From Synechococcus sp. CS-1332 (GTDB taxonomy: Bacteria > Cyanobacteriota > Cyanobacteriia > PCC-6307 > Cyanobiaceae), in the NCBI RefSeq assembly GCF_025127995.1, contig NZ_JAHLYP010000050.1, forward strand, positions 62,001 to 126,000: a stretch of 64,000 bases of DNA. The letters are read 5' to 3'. This document shows positions 42,018 to 51,224 of the stretch, piece after piece. How positions within the stretch are numbered: position 1 is the first letter of the stretch; each line of letters starts with the position of its first letter. Below the pieces are notes generated by a model that was not told the DNA's origin, did not search any database, and was given only the letters and a program-made list of their open reading frames with translations. Both the position numbers and the translations under genes were made by a program.

Positions 42018-42419
42018 ATGGCCGGATCCCCTGCCCCCTGCCCTTTGTCTGCCCGTCTCCCCTGCCCCCAGTGGTGGCAACGCTGTGCCAGCGGCCTCGC
42101 CTTGAGCCTGGCGCTGCTTGTTCCGGCCATTGGCCGGGCGGAAGGGATCGTGGAACCCGGCAACGGCTCCCTGGCGCCGATCGACCGGGAAGCCTTCCGG
42201 CAGCAGTACGGCCAGGAAGGCCTGTTCCGGCTGCGGCTGGGGCTGGAGGCGGCCGAACGCACCAGCGCCGCTGGAGCCGCTCCCCAGCCCTGCCCCGCCG
42301 CCGCCTGGGCGGGCTCGCTGCAGAAGCAGCACTACGACGCGGCGATGAGCCTGCGGAAGTACTACGCCGCTGGAGAGGCCCTGGGGGAATGGAGGCGGCT
42401 GTGTCCTGCCAGGCTCTGA
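42018..42419 (+). CDS. Small secreted hypothetical protein
   Basis: 133 residues from ATG 42018 (MAGSPAPCPLSARLPCPQWW); earlier in-frame starts would translate the IS remnant. A signal peptide (CASGLALSLALLVPAIGRAEG) ends near residue 43. The mature part includes APIDREAFRQQYGQEGLFRL and LQKQHYDAAMSLRKYYAAGEALG, with two Cys residues. Family unknown. It is convergent with the sulfatase gene, 27 bases apart. Confidence 0.55.
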   Translation: MAGSPAPCPLSARLPCPQWWQRCASGLALSLALLVPAIGRAEGIVEPGNGSLAPIDREAFRQQYGQEGLFRLRLGLEAAERTSAAGAAPQPCPAAAWAGSLQKQHYDAAMSLRKYYAAGEALGEWRRLCPARL

Positions 42420-42446
42420 GCCGCGTCGGGGCCGTGGGCCCCCTGC

Positions 42447-44990
42447 TCACTCACTGACGGCCTTGGTGCGCAGTGCCGCCTCCAGGCTCTTGATGTCCTC
42501 AGGGGACAACTGGGGGCGATTGAGCTTGAGGGTGAGCTTGTTGAGCTTGCCGGTGAAGCGGAACGGTGGCTGGTAGTCGGCGTCGTTGACGCCGGTGAGG
42601 GTGTCGGAGCCGATATCAAAACTCTCGTCCCACTGCAGGATCATCGGCAGGGTTTTGGCCATGGTCTTGGTGGCCACCGCCTTGCCGTCGACTTTGAGGG
42701 TGCCGGTGCCGGGGCGGCCGACACCGCTGAAGTTGTTGAAGGCCAGGGTGCCGGCCCCCTTGCCGTCGTAGACGAAATCGAACTCCACCTTGTGCTTGCC
42801 AGGGGAGAGGGGATCGGTGCCCTCCCACTTGAGTCGCTCCAGATCGACCATGTTCCACACCCACACGGGCTTGCTGTTCTTCAGGTAGAAGCCGTAGCCG
42901 CCGAAGCGGCCGCCCGAGGTGAGCAGCATGCCCTCGGCGCCGACGGCCGGCACCTCGATGTCGGCGGTGACGGTGTAGGAGGTGTTGAGCAGCATGGGCG
43001 AAGCGCCCTGGGGCAGCCCCACCATCGGATGGGTGTAGACGAACTCGGAACGGCCGGCGGTGATGTTGGGCCGGGGCGCCACGATCCTCGCCGCCACCGA
43101 AGCATCGAGAGGGAACACCTGATACTTCTTGGCCTCGGCGATGAACGCCGCCTTCATCTCCTTCACCTTCTGCGGATTCTGGGTCGCCAGGTCGGTGGTC
43201 TGGCTGAAATCCGTGTTGAGGTTGTACAGCTCCAGGGTCTGGTTGTTGAGCGGATCCGGGTTGGCCGGGCCGAAGGCGTCCCAGGGGGCCCGGTTCACCT
43301 TGGTGCTCAGCAACCAACCTTCGTCGTAGAGCGCCCACTGGCCCATCATCTCGAAATACTGGGTCTTGTGGCGCGAGGGCAATTTGGCATTCTTGCCATC
43401 GAAGGTGTAGAGGAAACTGGTGCCTTCTATCGGCTTCTGCGGGAAGCCGTCCACCACCTCCGGCGCCCGCAGACCGGCGGCCTCGAGGATCGTCGGCACC
43501 ACATCGATCACGTGCACGAACTGCTCGCGCAGGCCTCCTTTGTCCTTGATGCGCGCCGGCCACGACACCACCATGTTCTGGTTGACACCACCAAGCCTGG
43601 AGGCGTTCTGCTTGAACCAGCTGAACGGGGTATCGAAGGCCCACGACCAGCCCGCCGACATGTGGTTGTAGGTGAACTCGGTGCCCCAGACGTCGTAGAA
43701 CTTCATCTGCACCTCAACCGGCAGTTTGTTGAGGCCGTTGAACCAGGCCACCTCATTGGGGGTGCCCAACGGCCCGCCTTCGGCGCTGGTGCCGTTGTCG
43801 CCGTTGATATAGACGATCAGCGTGTTGTCGAGCTTGCCGAGATCGTCGAACTGCTGGATCACCCGGCCGATTTCGTAGTCGCTGTAAGCGGCAAAGGCGG
43901 CGAACACCTCCACCTGGCGAATGAACAGTTTCTGGGCTTCCGGGCTCAGCTTGTCCCAGGGGGTGATCACATCGGCGGGCCAGGGATCGAGTTTGGCGTC
44001 TTTGGGAATCACGCCGAGTTTCTTCTGGTTTGCGAAAATACGCTCCCTCAGTTTCTCGTAGCCATCATCAAACAGATGCATGGCATGAATTTTTTCGACC
44101 CACTCCTTGGTGGGGTGGTGGGGCGCGTGGGTGGCCCCGGGGGCGTACTTGATGAACAGCGGCTTGCTGGGATTGGTCTGGTGCATCCGGCTCATGTAGT
44201 CGATGGCGTCATCGGCCATCGCCGTCACCAAATTCCAGCTGCCGGCAGCCTTGCCCTCAAACGGATAGATCTGGGTGGTGTTGCGGAACAGGTTGGGCTG
44301 CCACTGGTTGGCGTCACCGCCCACGAAGCCGTAGAAGTATTCGAACCCCATGCCAGTGGGCCACTGATCAAACGGCCCGCTCTGGCTGGCTTGGAAGGCG
44401 GGGGTGTTGTGGTCCTTGCCGAACCAGGCCGTGGAATAGCCGTTGTCCTTGAGCAGCCGGCCGATCGTGGCCTTGTCGCGCTCGATGATGCTGTTGTAGC
44501 CGGGGAAGCCGGTGGACTGCTCCGAGACCACCCCGAAACCGGCGGAGTGGTGGTTGCGGCCGGTGATCAGGGCGGCGCGGGTGGGGGAGCACAACGCTGT
44601 TGAAAACATGCGGTTGTAACGCAGTCCCGCCTTGGCAACGCGGTCCATCGCCGGCGTGGGGATCACGCCGCCGAAGGTGCTGGGCACCCCGAAACCGGCG
44701 TCATCGGTGATGATCAGCAGCACGTTGGGCGCGCTCTGCGGCGGCACGATCCGCGGCGCCCACCAGGGCTTCGACTGCAGGGCGCCGTCCTGGATCACCC
44801 CGCCGAAGGGTGGCGCCGGGGCCGGCAGCTGGTTGCCGGCGAGCGTGGTGGTGGCGTTGGGGGCTCCCGGCGTGCCGGTGATCTTCTGGGCCAGGGCCGG
44901 CAGGCCACCCATGGGCCAGGCCACCAGCAGCGCCACCAGGGCCAGCACGGCCAGGCGAACGTTCAGGGAGCCGAAGGGACGCTTAGCCAT
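42447..44990 (-). CDS. Secreted sulfatase (arylsulfatase type, Cys-type formylglycine site)
   Basis: 847 residues. Signal peptide LAVLALVALLVAWPMGGLPALAQ, then the alkaline-phosphatase fold: NVLLIITDDAGFG (metal Asp pair), ALCSPTRAALITGRN with C134 in the CSPTR formylglycine signature, WFGKDHNTP, GATHAPHHPTKEWVEKIH and YINGDNGTSAEGG. The C-terminal 200 residues, rich in beta-strands (GMLLTSGGRFGGYGFYL, HKVEFDFVYDGKGAG), look like a lectin-like accessory domain, as in large periplasmic arylsulfatases. C134 needs conversion to formylglycine; the gene for that enzyme lies directly upstream and overlaps by 8 bases. The substrate could be a sulfated polysaccharide or a sulfate ester used in sulfur scavenging. 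Confidence 0.95.
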   Translation of the reverse strand: MAKRPFGSLNVRLAVLALVALLVAWPMGGLPALAQKITGTPGAPNATTTLAGNQLPAPAPPFGGVIQDGALQSKPWWAPRIVPPQSAPNVLLIITDDAGFGVPSTFGGVIPTPAMDRVAKAGLRYNRMFSTALCSPTRAALITGRNHHSAGFGVVSEQSTGFPGYNSIIERDKATIGRLLKDNGYSTAWFGKDHNTPAFQASQSGPFDQWPTGMGFEYFYGFVGGDANQWQPNLFRNTTQIYPFEGKAAGSWNLVTAMADDAIDYMSRMHQTNPSKPLFIKYAPGATHAPHHPTKEWVEKIHAMHLFDDGYEKLRERIFANQKKLGVIPKDAKLDPWPADVITPWDKLSPEAQKLFIRQVEVFAAFAAYSDYEIGRVIQQFDDLGKLDNTLIVYINGDNGTSAEGGPLGTPNEVAWFNGLNKLPVEVQMKFYDVWGTEFTYNHMSAGWSWAFDTPFSWFKQNASRLGGVNQNMVVSWPARIKDKGGLREQFVHVIDVVPTILEAAGLRAPEVVDGFPQKPIEGTSFLYTFDGKNAKLPSRHKTQYFEMMGQWALYDEGWLLSTKVNRAPWDAFGPANPDPLNNQTLELYNLNTDFSQTTDLATQNPQKVKEMKAAFIAEAKKYQVFPLDASVAARIVAPRPNITAGRSEFVYTHPMVGLPQGASPMLLNTSYTVTADIEVPAVGAEGMLLTSGGRFGGYGFYLKNSKPVWVWNMVDLERLKWEGTDPLSPGKHKVEFDFVYDGKGAGTLAFNNFSGVGRPGTGTLKVDGKAVATKTMAKTLPMILQWDESFDIGSDTLTGVNDADYQPPFRFTGKLNKLTLKLNRPQLSPEDIKSLEAALRTKAVSE

Positions 44991-46002
44991 GGGTGGAGAG
45001 GAGCGGGGAAGCGAGACGGAAACCGATGTGGGAGGTGCCGGTGTCGGGGCTTTCGGCCTCCCGGGCGGCGGGCCGGTAACGGCTGCAGAAGTTGGGGGCG
45101 CACAGGAAGGACCCCCCCTTGATGACGTGCTTGGCCACCCCGGGCTCCCGCGGATCGCTGCTGGCGGCGCGCTCGGCCAGCAGGGGATCGTCCTTGCCGG
45201 CGAGGCGATCGTGGCCAGGCCGGTACCAGTCCGCCGTCCACTCCCAGACGTTGCCGGTCATGTCGCGCAGGCCGTAGCCATTGGGGGGGAAGCGTCCCAC
45301 CGGAGCCGTGCCGAGGTAGCCATCCTCGCCGGTGTTGCTGACGGGGAATTCCCCCTGCCAGGTGTTGGCCAGGCCCGCTCGCCAGCGGTCGCCCCAGCTG
45401 AAGGCCCGATCCCTCAGTCCGCCCCGGGCGGCGAACTCCCACTGGACTTCGCTGGGCAGGGCAGCGCCGGCCCAGGCCGCATAGGCCTCGGCATCCGCCA
45501 GCGACACCTGCACCACCGGATGGTCGAGCCGGTCGTCAATCGAACTGCCGGGCCCCTCGGGGTGGCGCCAGTCGGCACCTGGCACCCATTGCCACCAGCT
45601 GAGTTCCTGCAAGGGTTCCCCTGGGGTGGGGGGCCGGAACGCCACCGAGCCCGGGCGGCGCTCGGCGGCGGAGAGCTCCGGGAACTGCTCCTGGGGCAGG
45701 GGCCTTTCCGCCTGGGTGCGGTAGCCGGTGGCGGCCACGAAGGCGGCGAACTCGCGGTTGGTCACCTCGGTGCGGGCGATGCAGAAGGGCCGCAGCCGCA
45801 CCGGCGCCTCCGCCTCCTCCGGCAGGAGGCCCGCCGCACCGATGCGGTAGCGGCCGCCAGGGATCGGCGCCATCGACGGCGGGCAGCTGTCCGCCGCCCG
45901 GGCAGGGGCTGGCCCGAGGACCAGAAGGCCGATCCCCACAGCCAGGGTCAGCAGAACCAGGAGGATCGCCCACGGCAGGGCATCGGGACGGGGGAGGGGC
46001 AC
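44983..46002 (-). CDS. Formylglycine-generating enzyme (sulfatase-modifying factor)
   Basis: About 339 residues from GTG 46002, chosen because it begins directly before a signal-anchor (DALPWAILLVLLTLAVGIGLLVL...PARAAD); a GTG at 46167 would add 55 unconserved residues. The FGE-sulfatase domain shows MAPIPGGRYRIG, RTEVTNREFAAFV, SWWQWVPGADWRHPEGPGSS, HPVVQVSLADAEAYAAWAG, LPSEVQWEFAARGG, GNVWEWTADWY and KGGSFLCAPNFCSRYRPAAR. The last carries the two copper-binding catalytic cysteines five residues apart. It oxidises the Cys of the sulfatase motif to formylglycine and is co-transcribed with that sulfatase. Confidence 0.94.
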   Translation of the reverse strand: MPLPRPDALPWAILLVLLTLAVGIGLLVLGPAPARAADSCPPSMAPIPGGRYRIGAAGLLPEEAEAPVRLRPFCIARTEVTNREFAAFVAATGYRTQAERPLPQEQFPELSAAERRPGSVAFRPPTPGEPLQELSWWQWVPGADWRHPEGPGSSIDDRLDHPVVQVSLADAEAYAAWAGAALPSEVQWEFAARGGLRDRAFSWGDRWRAGLANTWQGEFPVSNTGEDGYLGTAPVGRFPPNGYGLRDMTGNVWEWTADWYRPGHDRLAGKDDPLLAERAASSDPREPGVAKHVIKGGSFLCAPNFCSRYRPAAREAESPDTGTSHIGFRLASPLLSTHG

Positions 46003-46250
46003 CGGATCGATGGGCTGGCTGAAGAACGGGGCCGCAGGACATTGAAGCGAGCGCGCCGCTGGCTCCAAGTGCAGCTCGGCACATTCTTCACAGCGAACCC
46101 CGAGCCGGGATGGGCGTTCACCGCTCGGGGCCAGCACCGACCAGGGCGGCTGCAGCAACGATGCCACCCATGCGAGGAGCCGATCGCTACCGACAAGCCC
46201 CCCCTCGCAGACTTAGAGCGTTGCCATCGTCCTTCCCCCTGCGCACGCCG

Positions 46251-46871
46251 ATGTCCACCTCCTTCTCCCAGGCGGTCGAGGCCCTCGCGGCCCAGGCCCA
46301 GAAGCTGATCGCCGCCACCACCGGCGAAGTCGACGCCCTGCGCGAGGAACTGGAGCAGGAGCGGCGCTTCCGGCGCCACGTGGAGGCCAACGCCGCCGCC
46401 AGGGCCCATGAGTTGGCCGCCCAGCAGGACGAGGCCCGTCGGGTGCGGGAACGGCTCGAGGCCGAACTGGCCGAGGCCCGGGAGGGCCAGCGCCAGGCCG
46501 AAGCGGAGGTGGAGCGCTTCCACGAGGCCGTCCGCCAGCAACTCGCCATCGCCGAACAGGAGCAGGCGGACCTGGAGGAGGCCGAGCGGGAACGGGATCG
46601 CCTGCGCCAGGAGGCCGCCGAACGGCAGTGCCAGGTGCTGGTGCAGGAGCTGGAGCAGGAACAACAGGCACGCCTGAGGCTGGAGCGACGCCTCTCGGGG
46701 GTGCGCCAGGCCGTGCTCGATCTGCTCGAACCCCAGGACGACGAGGGAGAGGCAGCGGCCACCGCCATCGCTGCGGACTTGGAGCACGCCGACGCGGCCG
46801 CACGCCTCTCCCTGCGCAAGATCCTGGTAGCGCGGCCAGCCAGCCAGGGCTCCCAGCCTGTCCTTACCTGA
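46251..46871 (+). CDS. Coiled-coil protein
   Basis: 206 residues from ATG 46251 (MSTSFSQAVEALAAQAQKL). Residues 25-160 are an almost unbroken Glu/Arg/Ala/Gln-rich coiled coil (LREELEQERRFRRHVEA, QAEAEVERFHEAVRQQLAI, AERERDRLRQEAAERQ). The last 40 residues are less charged. No signal peptide or membrane segment. The frame is open upstream to 46110 but loses conservation-like features. Divergent from the FGE gene and directly before the first MscS-type gene, which may start on its stop codon. Confidence 0.8.
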   Translation: MSTSFSQAVEALAAQAQKLIAATTGEVDALREELEQERRFRRHVEANAAARAHELAAQQDEARRVRERLEAELAEAREGQRQAEAEVERFHEAVRQQLAIAEQEQADLEEAERERDRLRQEAAERQCQVLVQELEQEQQARLRLERRLSGVRQAVLDLLEPQDDEGEAAATAIAADLEHADAAARLSLRKILVARPASQGSQPVLT

Positions 46872-46921
46872 GCCCTGCCCTGCCGTGGCGCCCCTGGGCC
46901 GGTCGCCGCCGAAGCCGTCTG

Positions 46922-48496
46922 GTGATCCTGGCCAGCCTGATGGCCCTGGCCGTCCTGCTGGTGGTGGCCCCCTTCGCTGGGGCCAGTGCCCAGGAGCGGC
47001 CGGAAGCCCCGGCCTTCCTGGAGCTGGACGGCAACCGTCTGTTCCCGGTCGCCACCTCAAAGGACTACACGGCCGAGCAACGGGTGGAGCGGGCCAATCG
47101 GCTGATCCAGGACGCGGTGGCGACCCTCAGCCCGGCCACGATCGGCGTGGAGGAGCTCCACAACCTGCCGGTGATCACCCTCGATGACGAGGTGATCCTC
47201 ACGGTGACCCGCCGCGACGCGCCGGAGAGCCTGGCGGTGGAAAGGCAGGCCGAACTCTGGCGCCAAAGCCTCACGGCGGCCATCCACCGGGGGCGCTTCG
47301 AACGTCAGCCCGCCTACGTGGCCCGCATGATCCCCATCTCCCTGGGCATCCTGGCGGCCACGTTCCTGCTGCAACGGCTCCTGTGGCTGATGTGGCAGCG
47401 CTATCTGCCTTCGGCCCTCACCCAGCCGATGCTGAGCGAACCCGGCAGCAGCCGACCGCTGCGGCCCAAAGACTGGCTGTTCCACGGCGTGCTGGTGCTC
47501 CTGCGGCTGGGCCTCTGGGTGGCGGCGATTCTGGTGATCACGGGTTTTTTCCCGCTCACGCGGCTGCTGATCAGCCGCCTGCTGGAGGCCCTCACCGAAA
47601 GCCTGGGCTCCCCCTTCCTGCCCCTGGGGGGACGCCGCTACTCCGTGCTCGACGCCGTCGTCCTGGTGGCGCTGTTCCTGGTGCTGGTGCGCGGGGTGGC
47701 GTTCCTCAAGGGCCTGCTCCGCATCCGCGTCCTGCAGCGCACAGGGATCGAGCCGGGCTCCCAGGAGGCGATCGCCTTCATCCTTCAGTACGGCCTGCTG
47801 TTCCTCGGGACGCTTGTACTGCTGCAGCTCTGGGGCCTCGATCTCACCTCCCTTGCCCTGTTCGCCAGCGTCCTGGGGGTGGGGGTGGGCCTGGGCCTGC
47901 AGGGCATCGCCAAGAACCTGATCAGTGGCCTGATCATCATGTTCGAGCGGCCCATCAAGGTGAATGACTTCGTCGAAGTGGGCGACCTGCAGGGCACCGT
48001 GACCCGCGTCAATCTGCGCAGCACCGAGGTGGTGACCCTCGACCGCATCTCGATCATCGTTCCCAATGTGGAGTTTCTCGAGTCCCGCGTCGTCAACTGG
48101 AGCCATGGCAGCTCGGTGGCCCGCCTGCGGATACCGGTGGGTCTGGCCTTCGGCTCCGATTCCCAGGTGGTGCGCAACGCCCTGCTGGAGGCCTGCCAGG
48201 ACCTGCCCGATATCCTGGAGACCCCACCACCGCAGGTGTTCTTCAAGGGCTTTGGGGAGAGCTCCCTGGAGTTTCTGCTGCTGGTCTGGATCAACCAGCC
48301 CCGCCGCCAGTACGAGATCCGCAGCGAGCTGAATTTCCGCATCGAAGCCATCCTGCGCCAGCACGACCTGACGATGCCCTTCCCCCAGCGGGATCTGCAT
48401 CTGCGCAACGAACGCCTCGAGGTGGCCTTCCCCGCCGAGATCACCGACGCCCTGTTGAACCGGCTGACGCCATCGCCGCCGGACGGAGAGGACTGA
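46922..48496 (+). CDS. MscS-type mechanosensitive channel with periplasmic N-terminal part (start probably upstream)
   Basis: At least 524 residues. N-terminal signal sequence (VILASLMALAVLLVVAPFAGASAQ), a periplasmic stretch with RDAPESLAVERQAELWRQSL, then about five membrane segments. The pore helix and beta domain are clear: GVGVGLGLQGIAKNLISGLI, FERPIKVNDFVEVGDLQGTV and IIVPNVEFLESRVVNWSHG. From GTG 46922 the signal peptide would lack its basic n-region; the upstream in-frame codons encode RPWAGRRRSRL, and the only possible start is CTG 46868 on the previous stop (CTGA). Coordinates give the conservative GTG. It would relieve osmotic pressure. Confidence 0.9.
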   Translation: MILASLMALAVLLVVAPFAGASAQERPEAPAFLELDGNRLFPVATSKDYTAEQRVERANRLIQDAVATLSPATIGVEELHNLPVITLDDEVILTVTRRDAPESLAVERQAELWRQSLTAAIHRGRFERQPAYVARMIPISLGILAATFLLQRLLWLMWQRYLPSALTQPMLSEPGSSRPLRPKDWLFHGVLVLLRLGLWVAAILVITGFFPLTRLLISRLLEALTESLGSPFLPLGGRRYSVLDAVVLVALFLVLVRGVAFLKGLLRIRVLQRTGIEPGSQEAIAFILQYGLLFLGTLVLLQLWGLDLTSLALFASVLGVGVGLGLQGIAKNLISGLIIMFERPIKVNDFVEVGDLQGTVTRVNLRSTEVVTLDRISIIVPNVEFLESRVVNWSHGSSVARLRIPVGLAFGSDSQVVRNALLEACQDLPDILETPPPQVFFKGFGESSLEFLLLVWINQPRRQYEIRSELNFRIEAILRQHDLTMPFPQRDLHLRNERLEVAFPAEITDALLNRLTPSPPDGED

Positions 48497-48545
48497 GGCT
48501 TGGCGGAGGCCACCGCAGCTGGGGGATGGCCATCAGCCGATCACA

Positions 48546-49643
48546 ATGAATGGCTTTGAAGCGATGGGCCCGATCCTGAACCCATCGCTGCAGGCTGCGG
48601 GATTCGCCCTCCTCATGGCCCTGGCCAGGGTGTTGCTGGGCTCGGCGGCCGTCTGGCTGCTGGTGCGGGCACTGCGCCGCTGGCTCCGGCGCGCCGCGCC
48701 TCGCCCCGACACCCTGCCCGACGGCCTGATCGCGCCCCTGCTGCTGAACAGCCTGGCGTCGCTCGGCTATCTGGCCATGGTGGTCTGGGGCTGGCGGTCG
48801 CTGGTGCGCGGCTGGGACGTGCTGCGCTTCGATCCCGGGCCCGATCGGCTGGTGGAAGGCGCCGCCCTGCTGGTGGCCGTCGTCGTGGTGGTGCGGCTGA
48901 TCAACCGAAGCCTGCTTCTGCTGCTGGAACGCTCCCTGCAGCGCCTGGGGCGGGAGGAGCAGACCAGCACCCTGCGGGCGCTGGCTCCCATGATCCGCGC
49001 CCTCTTCTGGGGGCTCGGCAGCCTGGTGTTCCTGCAGAAGCAGGGGGTGCCCCTCGGTGCCATCTACGCCTCCCTGGCCGGGGCGGGCATCGGCCTCGGG
49101 CTGGCCCTGCGGGGGCCGTTGAGCCACTTCCTCAGCTACCTCACCATCGTCATCGACAAACCGTTCCAGATCGGCGATCTGATCGGTTTTGCCGATGTCC
49201 TCGGGCCGGTGGAGCGGGTGGGGATCCGCTCCTCCTCCATCCGCAGCCTGGGTGGCGAGCGGATCGTGATCGGCAACGAGGAACTCCTGCAGAAGACGAT
49301 CCGCAACTTCGGGGATCTGCCCCGTCGCAGGGTCGCCCACTCCCTGCGCCTGTCCGATCAGCTGCCGGCGGAGCAAGCCGCCGCCATTCCTGGGCTCGTG
49401 GAGGGGGTGGTCAGGGCCCATCCGCCGGCCACGTTCGACCGTTGCCACTTCACCCGCTTCGCCGACGGCGCCCTCGAATTCCAGTTCGTGTTCTTTGTTC
49501 CCGACAGCAGCGTCGTGGTGTATCTCGATCTGCAGCAAGCCATCAATCTGGGCATCCTGCAGGCTTTCCAGGTGGAGGGGATCGCGTTCGCCGCGCCTCC
49601 CAAGGACCCCCCTGCGCCAGCGCTCAGCGGCTCTCCCGGCTGA
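48546..49643 (+). CDS. Second MscS-type small-conductance channel
   Basis: 365 residues from ATG 48546. Four N-terminal membrane segments, then the pore helix ASLAGAGIGLGLALRGPLSHFLSYL and the beta domain FQIGDLIGFADVLGPVERVGI, RSLGGERIVIGNEELLQKTI. The C-terminal alpha-beta part contains CHFTRFADGALEFQFVFF. It differs from the upstream channel in lacking a signal peptide and periplasmic domain, so the two are not a recent duplicate. The 3' end overlaps convergent lnt by 20 bases. Confidence 0.92.
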   Translation: MNGFEAMGPILNPSLQAAGFALLMALARVLLGSAAVWLLVRALRRWLRRAAPRPDTLPDGLIAPLLLNSLASLGYLAMVVWGWRSLVRGWDVLRFDPGPDRLVEGAALLVAVVVVVRLINRSLLLLLERSLQRLGREEQTSTLRALAPMIRALFWGLGSLVFLQKQGVPLGAIYASLAGAGIGLGLALRGPLSHFLSYLTIVIDKPFQIGDLIGFADVLGPVERVGIRSSSIRSLGGERIVIGNEELLQKTIRNFGDLPRRRVAHSLRLSDQLPAEQAAAIPGLVEGVVRAHPPATFDRCHFTRFADGALEFQFVFFVPDSSVVVYLDLQQAINLGILQAFQVEGIAFAAPPKDPPAPALSGSPG

Positions 49644-51156
49644 AAGTCCCCGCCCCATCGGGGGCCACCGGAGTGCCACCGCCGGCAGCGGCGATCCAGC
49701 GCCAGGCGGCCGCCAGCAGGGCGATGCCGATCAAGGGCCCCTCGCCCCAGCGGTCGTAGGGGGTGAGCTGGGCGCGCTGCTGCACGGTGAGCAGGCCGGT
49801 GGCGGGACGGCCGGCAGGCAGTTGCTCCAGCACCCGACCCCCCGCGTCCACCAGCAGGCTCGGCCCGGTGTTGGCGGAACTGACCAGCCAGCGGCCGGTC
49901 TCGATCGCGCGCAGCTGGGCCAGGGCGGCGAACTGGCCCTGCAACTGCTCGGGGTAGGGGTCCAGGTTGGCACTGGCCAGCAGCCAGCGGGCCCCCTCGC
50001 GGGTGGCGGCGGCCAGGGCCGCCCCATCGGAGAGCTCGTAGCAGATGGCCACCCCCACATCCCCTCCGGGCCGCGCCAGCAGGCGGGAGGCCGTTCCGGG
50101 CTCCACGCCCCCCACCGCCGAGAGGCCGCTCCATCGCCACAGGTGTGCCAGGGGCACCCATTCACCGAGGGGCACCACCCGATGCTTGTCGATCCAGCGG
50201 CCTGGCTCGCGCTGGCCGGGTTCAAAGCGCAGCAGGCTGCTGCGCAGCTCCACGCCCTCGCGGCGGAAGCCACCGCTGAGCACCTCCACCGGCGCCGCCT
50301 CCGGCAGGGGCTGGCCAAGGGCCAGGGAGCCCTCGGGGAGCAGCACCCCCTGCACCGGCGGTTCGGCCGTGGCGGCACGCCGCTGGGCCAGGGCCAGCCG
50401 CTGCAGCAGACGCCGCTGCTGATCGGCCTCGAACTTCTGGCGGGTGGGAATGGCGGGCTGCAGCACCAACCAGCGCTCGGCCCTGCCGCCAGGGGCTGCG
50501 GCCTGGTCCAGCAGGGCCAGCCCGGCCAGATGGCAGGAGGCCACCAGCACCAGGCTGCTCAGCAGCCAGCGGTTCCGGCGGGCGGGCAGGGCCAGCAGGG
50601 CCCGCCAGAGGCCCCAGCCGATGAGCAACTGAATCGCCGCCAGAAAACCTGCTCCCCCCAGGGCCGCCAGGCCCGCCAGGGCCCGATCCCCCGGCAGCGC
50701 CGCCGAGCCCAGCCCCAGCCAGAACAGGGGACCGCGGGCCAGCAGCACCTCCGCCAACCCCCACAGGGCCGCCGCCAGCAGCGCCGTGCTGGGCCGTCCG
50801 GGATCGAGCCGGCCCACCAGCGCCGTCCAGGCCCCCACCAGCAGAGCGGCGGCCAGACCGATGGCCAGCCACAGGGCCAGACAGATCGGCAGGCTCAGGG
50901 GGCCGGGAACACCGATCCAGTCGAGGGGATGCAGCCACAGCAGCCAGCGGTGGCTCACCAGCACCGCTGCCAGCCCCCACAGCCCGCCGCGCCAGAACCT
51001 TGCCGGTGCGATGCCGCCGCGACTCCCCGTCAGGGACCAGAGCACCACCAGGGCGGGCCAGATCAGCCAGGGCCAGCCCAGGGGAGGCAGGGCCACACCT
51101 GCCAGGAGCCCGGCGGCCCCGGCGATGACCCAACCGGCACGCCGGTCATTGCCCAT
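49624..51156 (-). CDS. lnt: Apolipoprotein N-acyltransferase
   Basis: Adds the third acyl chain to outer-membrane lipoproteins. 510 residues: about seven N-terminal membrane segments (LLAGVALPPLGWPWLIWPALVVL onward), a periplasmic nitrilase-fold domain, and a final membrane helix (LIGIALLAAAWRWIA). The catalytic triad is recognisable: Glu in VLLPEGSLAL, Lys in WIDKHRVVPLGEWVP and Cys in VGVAICYELSDG. ATG start at 51156, divergent from the small protein gene at 51225. Confidence 0.95.
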   Translation of the reverse strand: MGNDRRAGWVIAGAAGLLAGVALPPLGWPWLIWPALVVLWSLTGSRGGIAPARFWRGGLWGLAAVLVSHRWLLWLHPLDWIGVPGPLSLPICLALWLAIGLAAALLVGAWTALVGRLDPGRPSTALLAAALWGLAEVLLARGPLFWLGLGSAALPGDRALAGLAALGGAGFLAAIQLLIGWGLWRALLALPARRNRWLLSSLVLVASCHLAGLALLDQAAAPGGRAERWLVLQPAIPTRQKFEADQQRRLLQRLALAQRRAATAEPPVQGVLLPEGSLALGQPLPEAAPVEVLSGGFRREGVELRSSLLRFEPGQREPGRWIDKHRVVPLGEWVPLAHLWRWSGLSAVGGVEPGTASRLLARPGGDVGVAICYELSDGAALAAATREGARWLLASANLDPYPEQLQGQFAALAQLRAIETGRWLVSSANTGPSLLVDAGGRVLEQLPAGRPATGLLTVQQRAQLTPYDRWGEGPLIGIALLAAAWRWIAAAGGGTPVAPDGAGTFSRESR

Positions 51157-51224
51157 GGTCGCCTGGCGCGGGAGGCGCCAAGGTCAAGGGAGAGTCACGC
51201 CGTTTCCCCAAGGAAACCTCTTTC

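Noticed and set aside
42792-44603. Plus-strand frame of 603 codons
   Set aside because: Antisense of the sulfatase gene; no recognisable domain.
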